From: Galaxea fascicularis
Taxonomy: Eukaryota > Cnidaria > Anthozoa > Scleractinia > Euphylliidae
DNA: 64,000 bases
Direction: 5' to 3'
NCBI GenBank assembly: GCA_948470475.1
Contig: OX419341.1
Coordinates: 4,761,853 to 4,825,852, forward strand
Below are positions 11,601 to 23,600 of the stretch, one piece after another; position 1 is the stretch's first letter; each line of letters starts with the position of its first letter. The translations under genes were made by a program, and so were the position numbers. Below the pieces are notes generated by a model, which did not search any database, was not told where the DNA came from, and was given only the letters and a program-made list of their open reading frames with translations.

Positions 11601-14600
11601 TGCTTAAGGTCCCTATTGCTACCTTACCTGTGATACCTCCATTTTAAGGTTTTCCACTGCACAGCCATCTCTCTGAATGCTGTTGGACACTAAAGCTAAT
11701 GCCTGTTAGAAAGCAAAATCAACAGTTCCATGAAGCAAAATCAAAATTTTAAATTAAAGTGCTCTTAAGGTTATCTTAAAAGTGGTTGTGGATGCTTAAG
11801 ATAGGGTCACTTACAAGAGGTTTCATCTATAGTGATTTCAACTGACTTGTCGGAAAACTCTTGACCAATAGTTGAAAAAAGTAGTTATAGCTTATAAGAG
11901 GTGGTTGCTTAAGGAGGCTCGAAAGGGTTTTTATCCGAGAGCGCGTGCGCACGTAAACAACTCACGCCATACCTATAAAAAGTAAGAGCACGTGTGTGTC
12001 GCGCATGCTCAAATGCTAATCTTGTCGACTCTAAATTTTTGAAGTTTCGTAACTTTACTCGCTTATATTTCCGCTTTCGCTCGGTAGATTTTTTCGATTT
12101 TTTCAGTAACAACTAAGATCAGTTGACTGCGTTTATAGTCCGACTTTTAAAAAATTCTGTAGGTAGAGAAAAAATTAAGAAAGCAATAATCAAAAAGTAG
12201 TTTTATTCTTAATCTTCCCTACAGAATTTTTTTAAATTGAAATATTTTGAAGATCATTCCTGGTAACATATAATATAGAAGTTTGAGAAGATTTCACCGA
12301 CCTGTTTTTTTAAATAAGATAAAAGATTTCGATTTTAGGGGCTCAAATGAATGCGTCATATGGTTGCCATGGTAACAAGTTTTCTGAAATTAATGTCATG
12401 TAATGAATCTATGATATTTCTTTTATTTCTGTGCCAAATTTCATAGTGATACGATGAACCAAACATAACTTAGAAAAGAATTTGTAGAACTTGTCTAAAG
12501 AAAATGAAAACTTTTTCGAACCACCTTAAGAGAGGTAGCCATAAAGGGAGGTGCAACAGTACATGAATTGCAAGTAGGAAAAAGCACATCTGTGTGATTC
12601 CAAAAAAATATCCATACCTCCCCAGAAGAATTTTTTCCTCTGGTTTGTACCCCACACCACTCCAGAATTTTCCAATTTAGCTCCATATATTTCTTTAAAA
12701 ATTTGGTTATTTTGCCACCCCCTCACCCTTGGGATTTCCATTGACCCTCCATGAGGGAGATATGGATATTTTCTGGAACTGACCAATCAGACAACAAGTA
12801 AAATCAAATTCCATGCCGCCCATCATTATGGATGCAATGCTGCAATGGTATATTGATGAACCATGATCCTTCTTGTTATGATTATCGACATTTGAACAGC
12901 ACATTGTGGTATTACAATACAATACAATAAAATACCTTGTATAAACAATGAATAATTGCTGTCTTTATTGAGTCCTTACTCAAGTTCTGCATTTAAGCCA
13001 CAGGGTTTGTGCACTTTTTTTTTGCCAAAAATTCAAGGAATTTCAAGGACCTTATTTTAAAAATTCAAGGACTTCTCACAACAAGTGCATGAAAACACAT
13101 GCAGAGCATAGACATGTGCTGTGCACTTGTGGCTCAATGTGCATGCATGTGAGAGTAATGAGGCAGGACCAGGGATTAATGGGTGCACACGCATTTCATC
13201 AGCATTGCAAGATGTTTGCATGCTGCAAAGCATGAACATTTGCACTCACTACCCTAAAACGTAGAGCTATTAAAAGTGTTGCTTTTTAAGATCTTGTTTA
13301 GTAAAAAATCAAGGACTTTTAAGGACCAAAAACCAATTTCAAGTACTTTCAATGACTTAAAACAATACTGGACTCCTGAAATTCAAAGTTTTCAAGATGT
13401 GTACAAACCCCGTAGCCAGACATACAGTCATCTACAGAGTTCCAATATGTTAGCCAGAATAAGATAAGTTGCTCACATGCAATAAGGTTTGGATTGTGTA
13501 TTATATAGTGGCACTGGTATCAAGATATGCATTGTATTGTGAGAAAATGCATAATTGCAGCCATTCTCATCATTGGTAGTGTTGCTTGGTTTGCTCAATT
13601 TCTTTTGGCCAGACCACTCATAATATTTCATAATACTGAGACACATGGGTAAATACTAAGCAAACCTGTCTGAAGGCGATCGTTTCTTCTCGAACTTTAT
13701 CAAGCGTGCTTCCAGACACTCTAGAAATCTCATCTCTGTGCTCTTTCTGCTCTTTAACATATTTTCTTCAAGAAAAAAGCATTAAATAAGCATAATGAGC
13801 CATCAAACATGAAATATTTACAGACACCTTCAAAGAGATGTAGGACGTAGAAATGCTAACACTGCTTAGGTCAAAACCTGTATGGCCATTGCAAGAAACT
13901 GTTGTGGTCGGTGCTGTGAGTACAACAGCCCTTCTTCAAATCTTGATTCACTGCACTGTAAGTTGCACCTAAAGTGACTAGTCCTCAACCTTTTGCGAAA
14001 ATGGGATGTAATTGCAGTGCGCAACATGTTTTATTCAGCTTTTCTTGTTGTGATCTCAACACCATTGCATTGCAAGCTGCAGATAAAAATTTTTTGGTGC
14101 AGTATACAGCCCAGCTGTATAATCATTTGATGACAATAATAATATTATTGAAAGCAATGGTATAAAACCTGGTTGCTGGATACACAACAGCTCTGCAAAA
14201 GGAGAGGCACACTTACATGTAAAAAAATACCTAACTATAAACTTTAATTAAGGTGATTTCTATTAATAACAACCTCACATTTTTGAACTTCAAAGTCAAT
14301 GGTCCTTCCAAAGTTTGCACATTTGATCCTGCATCATACAGGTCAAATTTGGTTTCAGGTTAATTTTGATTTAATGTATACTAGTTATGCTGTTATGCAG
14401 CAAAGTATCATAGAAGGACAAACACACCAGTAGCTATGCTGAACTAAACTTTTTCACACCCTCGCCCTGCACGAGTTCATACGGGAACTCCAGAAAGTGT
14501 GGCGTGATGCAATCATGTGTGAGTAATGTAACGGTAACATGACAATGCAATGCTTTTGAGTAGTATACTGTGGAATATCCCAGAAGTGTGTATGCAAAGA

Positions 14601-17600
14601 AAATAGAAGTGATGAGTGGCATATTCTATGGTATACCACGAGAAAGCTTTGCATAACTATTTTCATGAATTAAACCATGTCATAGAAAATACATGGCATG
14701 ACATAATCAATGCAGTGCACAATGGGAAGGTTTGGTGGAATACCGACAAATGTGCAACGGTTTCTCACATTCTGATTGGCTGTATTTTCTATGGCATGGT
14801 ATAAAAGGTTGATATCAAATTTCCTTTGTCTCCTATGAATAATAATAAGGGTTAGGAGACAAAGGAAACCAATATCATCCTAGGTAAACTCAAAATTAAG
14901 CCAAATCAAATTTGCCCTAGAACAATATACAACACTACCATAAGTAAATAAACTGACCCTGTTTGTGCTAGGGTACAATGTAGAGGTTATATCAGAAATT
15001 CTTTAAGTTTGCGACTTACTTAATGTGCTCTGCTATTTCATTTAAAGGACCAGGTAATGGTGTGTCTTTCACATCACTGAAAGGAAAAGAATACCATGTG
15101 AACGATCAGAATCATGAAGGAAAACCATAAACAAGAGAATATAACACCTTTTCGGTGCCAAAATTGGCAGTTGGCACTATAATTAAGGTGTTAAAAGGAG
15201 GGTGCCAATCACGAATCACAAGCTCATTTTCTCTAAATCATGTGTGTATTCACAACACAGAAAATGGTCAAATAATTTTTGACAGAAAGTTAACTGGAAC
15301 AATGTTAAATTCACTGGGATAAGTCAATAAGATGAGCCACTACTAGATTCTTGATTTCCAAGAGAATTTACTCATGATTCGCAATCACAGTCCACAATAC
15401 AAGAAGATCATGTATCATGCTAGGCTATCATGAATCATGACTACAACTAAACTCTTTTCATGTCACACATCACACATCATAACCCCTTTACCACCCTGTT
15501 TAATAATGATCATCACAGACTACATTTGGTTGGGTAACTTTCAAGAGCAAACATCACACTAACAGTACTTGCCAAAAAGATTCAATAATTCTTAACCCTT
15601 TGGCTTACAGCCCCAAAGGAAATGCAAGATTTTTCTAAAACGAGAACTATGAACCATTAGACCACATAATTATAATATGCCATTTGAAAGGTATTTTTGA
15701 GGGTATGCTATAAACAATACCAAAAGCTGTGGTGGAAGTCACTGCAAAGACTAAGAAATGTTCAAAGTAAAAGGTAAAAAACGTTTAAATTCCTTGTCTG
15801 CATTGTTCATGTAGGGTATATGTACCCCTACACACAAGCTTGAATTGCAGCTCGCAGAGTCTTGATTGTTCTCAGATATAACCTTGACCACCAAAGTACA
15901 AAGATAATAAGCTCCAATAATAATATTATAAGCAGTGAATACATATAGCTGTACTCTAAGTGATATCCTACTTTATTCTTGTTGTTGGTTTCACCCGAAG
16001 GTGCATACCCAACCAAAAACAGCACCATGAACACTGACAAACAAGATTTGGATTTGAAATTGCTTTCTTCTATAAATCCTCATGACAAATATGCCATCGT
16101 CACAAGTTCTTTCCGTACCTGGTGGTGCATAAAGCCTCCAATTCATCTGTGTGGTTCCCCCAAAAATACCCAATAGGCCATTTCCAATTTACCTCAGGCC
16201 CCTTTTTCAAAGCGAGTCTTGGTGCTCATCCTTTCATACACAAATCAATTTTCATTCACACACAAATTAAACTCATCTTGATGTGAATGCTAATTTATTT
16301 GCACATGAAAGGATGAGCACCAAGACTCGCTTTCAAGAAGAGGTCTGAGGTAATCCGGAAATGGCCTATTGCCACAAATAATTACTAAAGTATTGAAATT
16401 TGAGTCACAATAACAATAATTTCATGCTTTGATGACTCTAATGTACTTCAAAACTGCAATTACATTATTTCACTAACAAAAACTACTTTTACTGACATCA
16501 AACTCCGAGACAGTTCTGTCCATGGTCAACAAGCTGCATTCACAATACATATATCTGTTCACTCAAGTTATCACAAAAATTTCTAAGAACCAAACAAACA
16601 ACGTATATATCATTAAATTTTAAATTAAACAAAAAATGTACCCAACTGCAAGAGCTAATTTCACCTTTTCCTCCAAATTGTAGACAAGAAAAATTTCCCT
16701 GTTGCAGGTCTTTACTTATGGAGAGAAATTAATAGTTGTTTGGTTCATGTGGCTAAAGCTACTTGCTTGGTCTACATTAATTAACCCTTTAAAGTGCTAC
16801 TATGATAAAAAAATCTTTCTTTTTTTTGTCAGATTTTGAAAGCGTGTTTGCTTAACACCTGACTGGCAAAATTTTGAGCTTTGATTTCCACCCAAAGGCT
16901 GTTGATTTCGAGTGTAAGGTTTGGATTCCACGGTCCGCCATTACTCACGTTCAAAACTGACTGATTGGACCTCAGAGGCTTGGATCTAGGGAAAAGTGAC
17001 GTCATTTACTCACTAGCTCAAAATTTCAGCGTGTAAACGCAACTTATTATATATGCAAAACATGAGTTTAAAAATCTGAAAGCCCGAAACTCCCATCCTG
17101 CATATTAATTCAGCCGCGTACACACACATTGCATTCTTAAACCAGTGAGTCTTTGACATCAATTTCTCCTTGACCCAGCTCTCTCAAGATTTTAAAGTTA
17201 GTAATGGCGGACCAATAAAATTCCAGTTAAAATAAACAGGTGTCTTTTTAAAATCAGAACTTAAAACTTGGGTTACTTAGTGTTTAGTTTACATAGTTTT
17301 GAAATCCGACCTTTTTTGTCGTAGTAGCATCTTAAACTCTAATAATTTATCATCATGTATATTCTGCACACTGCTCTCCATACATTATATATGGTAATGA
17401 TGAAGAGAATTTGTTCAACAATCAAGACCACTGTTACCCCGGTACTTGTTGATCACTTTCTTTTTTCTCACAACATTCACGTTTAATTGAACAGTGTTAC
17501 TATACTTGGAGTAGTTAAACATTGGTCACTCTTGGGGGTAACCTGGTCCTCTGGTACAAGTTTATTTGTCAGTTGGACAAGCAAGGGTGAACTTGGTTGT

Positions 17601-20600
17601 GCACAAGGTGCATGCCATTACCAATAGTACAATCAAGACTTGGTATTTCACCAGACAAGTTGAAAATTAGAACATGGTACATAACAGTTCACAGAAACTT
17701 ACTTAAAAAGTCTTTTATTTCCACTTTGAAATTAAGAATTAACCATGTATCAACACACAGTGTAAGGTGTTTCCATGTGTGTCAGTTGAGCCTAAGTATC
17801 ACTGAAAAAAGTACATTAATTTTTCCTGAACTTAATTTACTGGCTTGCACAAATACATGATGGAAATGTTCTACAAACTCCATAAATGTGGATATAAACG
17901 GGCAAGCCATCCAACACTACGAATAAAGATGTGGCATAAGGACAACTTCTTTTAATTAGTCACTGTGATAAGACTATAACAAAATTGAACACCATGCTGT
18001 GGGTGCATTAAATAGGTCATCAATATGACAATATGTTAAATATACAGGCGAGTAAGATATAGTAAGCACAGAAGTTTCTCTTTTCATTTACTAGAAGGGG
18101 GTTATAAAACCACCAACACAATGTCCTCACACACATCAGGTGGAGGCTGGGTAATAGCCTGGCCACCTCTGTATATATCGCTGCCAACTTGTCCTGGCTC
18201 AAAAGCCAGAGATTTTCATCTTTATCTATCTTTTAAGACGACATGAACATATCTGAAAATTTCTGAAGACGCCCGAAGAGGTCCAAAGATTTTGGAAGAC
18301 ATTCTGAATAATTCAGAACCCAGGATGTGTATCACTAAACATGCTTCATCCCCAGTGTCTTCCCTTCAAAAGTCAGAGATTTTGAGGAAATACAGTCATT
18401 TACTCATTTGAGTTTACATAATTATTTTTGGAAATAACAGCTCACTTTTTTTCAACCAGGCATCAGGAATTGGTCTCGTAGGAAAGAGTTAGGGTGAAAT
18501 CAAACTTTTTTTTGTACATTGTTTATTTTTATTACTTTGCAACAAACACATGACTTTTCAACCCATAGGTCAGAAACTTCTTAATATGGATAGACTAATC
18601 ACGATGACGTCCACTTATAACTTGCTAAAACAACAAAAGTAAACCTAAAAGGTATGATCAGTCAGTTATTGTGTCAGCCCCTCATTACAAACTTCTGTAT
18701 ACTGGTAATACAAGGGTTTTCAGGTCTGTATTAGATTGGGCACCATTTATGGTTCACTATCCTCCAATTCCTCTTCTGACGATTCCTCCTCAGATTCTGA
18801 TGGAATCAGTTTCTCGTACTCTCCTAAGAAACCAACATCAAACTTTAAAGCTTGTAAGAAGTAAGCGGCAATGAAGAGATTGCTGATCTTTGGGATACAT
18901 TCTCCTCCCATTCTCTGAATGATGCCTTCCTTTACTAGCTCTGTAACTGGGCTCAACTTCTCAACTTCTAGTAGTTCATCTTTGGCCTCCAGCTTTAACA
19001 CCTTGCCATCTGGTAGGGTGACCTCAAGTTGTATTTCATGCCAAGTTGGGTAGCTTGCACCATCACCATGCATGGAAGAGAAAACTTTCAAGGTTTTGCC
19101 TCCATAACACCTATATGAAACTCTGCTCTCCACGTGCTTGTCAGCAATTGCGCCAGCACCATAATGCCCTCCTTCTAATGATGTACGTAGAATCAAGTCA
19201 AGCAGACCTTGTTTTGGCAGTTGCTTGAAGTCATAGCCATTTGAAATGCTGTAAAACTTTTTAGCATCTCTTCCCAGACGATCAAGAGTCTCTTTCTCTG
19301 ATCTCTGGGCTAACAGACGGACACTTTCTGCCACGATCTTTGAATACTTTGATTCCTGTTGTTTCTCAGTTTCCCACTTGGAAAACTTGTTTTCAAATTG
19401 TCCACTCTTGTGGAACTCATCTAGAGCAGATTGCACGGAGGAAGGAGTTGGCTTTGCGTTTCTTGCAGCATCCTTGAAACTGAGCTTGTGTTCTACGTCC
19501 AGATTAGACGCCTGTGGAAAAAAGTAGCAAAGCCAGATAAAGAAGTGATCTGTCATTGGCGGGACTGTCTCGCCGAGCTCCTTCTGTAGCAGTGCGATCA
19601 CTTCTTTCATCGGTTCCACGGCACGTTTAACTTCATCCTCTCGCCAGTACATGTAATCTTCAGGACAATAGGTGGTAAAACCTTCCGAGTTGACATCCAA
19701 ATCTCCACAGGTTACGTGGATACTTAGCTCTCGATCGTAGTTATGGCCATAATCACCGAAATGCGAAGTCTTCACCACCATCTGCTTTCCAGAGCTCGGT
19801 AGATCAAGCGTAAACTTCCCGTATTCGGTGTAACAAGTAGCTCTGGGTTCACCTTCTTCCCGGCTGGATTCTTGATTTCTAAGCCACGTGAAGAGTTTAG
19901 CAACCACAGGTCCATTCCTCTTCCATACATCTATTATTTTGCCAAAGGTTAGTAACCTTTTTGTCGCAGTAAGTTGTGCAGAATCTCGAAGGAAATCCCG
20001 CAGCTGGCAATATTTGTCGTAATCATCGCCAATCTCGACTATGTAACGCTTGACAAAATACTCGGCTTTCGACCGCACAAGTTTGGTATGCAGGACGCTT
20101 CTCGTGGTTTTGGTCACTTGCTGGAATCTCTGACAGGTGAGGGCGAAGCTGAGAAAGGAACTTTGGTCATCTAAGTAAGACAAAATCCTGAGCAGACAGT
20201 CGTCTGTCAACATGGAAGCCATTTTGATCCGGGGTGGGTCACGAAAGCACCACAACATTGTTCCCAGGATCTCTCGGTACAGAGTTGAATTGTTGTAGTC
20301 ACGAAAGGGGGTCGATCAGTATTGGGTACATATATAATACTGCGCGTCGCTATTGAGGCGGGCCTTAATCATTGGCTTTTTGACGTTGTGATGCTTAATA
20401 AGACACTCGGCTTTCGTTCGGAAACGTTTTGTTTCAAGGAAGCTTCTCTGTCACCACTGAAATTTGCAGTAATTGGAAAGTTGAAATAAAAACAATCTTC
20501 TTCAAACAATCGTTTGTCAGAAGACGGGTAGCCTTCCATGCAGTCGCACAAATTAATGTGTTTAGGTAAGCTGAAAGCCCGGGGGGGGGGGGTACTCCCT

Positions 20601-23600
20601 TATAAGAGGCTAACGGGGATGTGCCGCTGGATGGGGTCGCATTTTCACGACTGGAGTGACTATAATGGGGTTACATTTTTTGTAGAGTTACTAGAATGGG
20701 GTCGCGCATTTTCGGGATTTCTGGGATAAGAAAATTCTGGCAAACAGGGATTTAAAAGTAGGAAGATTCGCGCTTAAAAATGGTTCGTGGTGTTGTTTTA
20801 ATATTTAACAGTTGGCTCGCATTGACTCCCGTTCGTGAATCACGACTTAAACATTAACGACTTGCACAATAATGCAGAACCCTTAGGTCCAGAACAAAGT
20901 CCAACAAATCATCCGTACTACAGTATTTATTTTCCGGCTATTCTGCGTTGTCATCGTCCATCGAAGTTAACACAACTTGGGTCTTCTTTTGGATTAGAAA
21001 GCGTTTGTTCTCTTTCGCTCGCGACTTAATAGCTTTCAACGTGACAGTTGTACAGGTACCGATAAAACGGTCTTGCCAATATTTTTATTGGGAGTATGAA
21101 TCTTCTGATCTATAGGTTCTAAATAATTTGTTTTTATCCATGTAAGAAACCATTATGACGTTCCCGTTAAAGAAGAATGTTTGCATTTCAACTATTTATG
21201 ACGATAAGTTTGTAAATACTAACGGTTAGCAAATATACCAGAATGTTTGTACTGTAGGTGAAAAGTAAACAATTTAACAAACGTGTCAATTCATTTTAGG
21301 ATGACCTACTTAAGGTAGAGGCATAAACAGAAAGTGACTAAGTTGGGATCGCGAAAATTACATTTTCCCAAAAGTGACTAAGATGGGGTCTATAATTGGC
21401 CAGAGAATAGACTATAATGGGGTAGGGGTTCTGAGAGGCCAGCGGCACATACCCAGCAAAAATTGACCCAAGTACCCCCCCCCCCCGGGGCTGAAAGCCA
21501 CTCATTGGGCACTATGGCCAAGTGATAGCGGGTATTAACCCTGAAATCTACCAAAAAAAGGTTGAGCCTAAGCACTAGCACCCACGGACAGCTGTTTCGG
21601 CCTTATTAGGACCTTATCGGCATGGCATAGCTAGAACCCAGGCTCAAGAACCCACATAAATAAAACAAGCAATGAAAATTTTCATTGTTAATCAAGTAGA
21701 ACCAACTTCCGTCTAGCGTAGCGAATGTAACTGAAAACGAATGGCAAATAAAATGCGCAAACAAAGATGTAAAAATACACAGATTAGACGAAACAAACCA
21801 CACTTAGAGGCGAACAAAAAACACATAAAAAACCTCTTTTCCAATGTTTGAATAACGTATCGTAATTTTACACTCTTTATCTATAGTCTGTCTCTGTATA
21901 AATGTATATTTGCCGTAACGTTATTGTTTGATTCTATGGCGTTTCTAGTGTAATCTGAGACGACGATCGATTTTTCTTGTTTTTAAACAACAAGAAAACA
22001 GAATTTTACACAACGCAAAGGACATGTAGTAAGCAACGGAAACATGAATAGCTGAAAAGCAACTCACTCATGCGGAAATGAGCTGATCGACTATCAAGTC
22101 AAAGTCCCGGAGGGGGGGGGGAGGTACTCCCCTCTATACGCCATATAGGTATGTGCTGCCCCAAAGGGTATGGTTTTTGAGCCGTTTTCGTCTTAAATCG
22201 GGTATCGTTTTCAAGGCAACAACGAAAGCATATAAACGTTTTTGTCTTTCAACTCCATACTCGAGAAAAAGAAGCAGCTAAATCATATCATTCGAGCCGA
22301 ATTTTACCAATTATTGGCTTCGGTACTGATGCACAAATTAATTACGCTACAACTAAGTCAGTAAGAAAATTTGTAACCGCGATGTCAGGTCTGAAAACAG
22401 GTGTGGAAAATGGAATGTTTTGGTCTGAAATAGGGTCAGGAGTTGGAGAATCGGACGGCACACCCTTACCAATAAAGGTTTGTAAAAAGAAAAAAAAAGA
22501 ATTCCGAGTCTCATTTCTAACTAGATTTGCAATTCAAGCCCGCGACCAAAAGGCCTTTCCTCGGGTAGTTTTTTTTTTCAAAAGCAGTACAAAAACTAAG
22601 AGTATAACCGTTGCTTCTTTCTCTTCTTCTTTCTTTCTCATCCCACCCTCTCGTTTTCTGGTCGCTTTTGACTGCCAGTGTGGTGTGGTCGGGTTCGTCG
22701 GACCCAAAAATGTCGCATTTTTGCCTGATTCCCGACAAATGACGGAAAATGTGTCCAACCACAAGAGCTAATTCCACCTTTCCCTTCAGATTGTCGACAA
22801 CAAAAATTTCTCTGTTGCATGTCTTTACTTACAGAGAGAAATTGGGAAATTAAGTCCTTTCCAAGCTGATGTGGCTAAGGCTACTCGCTTGGTCTACCTT
22901 AATTAACCCTTTAAACTCTAATAATTTATCATCATGTATATTCTGCATACATGTTCTATGGTAGTAATAAGGTGAATTTGTTAAACAATCAAGACCTTTG
23001 TTACTTGTTGATCACTTCCTGTTTTCTCACAACCTTTATGTTTGATTGCGCAGTTACTATAAGAAGAAATTACACATTGATCACTCTTAGTGGTTAAACG
23101 GTAAACAGGGCTGGCAAAACATATACCTGGTTCTCTGAGACCAGTTTATTTGTCAGTTAAGGAAGCAAGGGTGAACTTGGTTGTGCACAAGAACACATGA
23201 TACATAAGAGTTCACAGAAACTAAATACTTAAAAAGTTTTTTATTCCCACTATGACATTAAGAATTAACTATGTATCAACGCACAGATTAACGTGTTTCC
23301 ACATGTTTCAGTGAAGTATTAAGTAGCACTGAAAATAGTACATTTTCCTGAACTTAATTTACTGGCTTGAACAAGCACTTCATGGAAATGTTCTATGAAC
23401 TCTATAAATATGAATATATATGGCTAAGCCATCCAACACTATGAATAAAGATGTGGGATAAGGAAAACTTCTTTAGTCACTGTGATAAGACTAACACAAT
23501 TGAACACAATTCCATGCTTGCATTAAAAACAGGCAAGTAAGATCATATACAGAGTTTCTCCCTCCACTTCATGGAAGGGGGTTATAAAACCACCCACACA

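Larger units (their letters stand above)
16632..22745. repeat. Segmental duplication, copy A
   Basis: Head-to-tail partner of 22746-28750. Copy A opens with AACTGCAAGAGCTAATTTCA and copy B with AACCACAAGAGCTAATTCCA. Both then share long collinear blocks: AATAATTTATCATCATGTAT, the F-box-like gene with its flanks, CACGGACAGCTGTTTCGGCC, and a terminal block ending CCTGATTCCCG. Specific insertions (16793-17331 and 20580-21490) explain most of the length difference. Confidence 0.85.
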
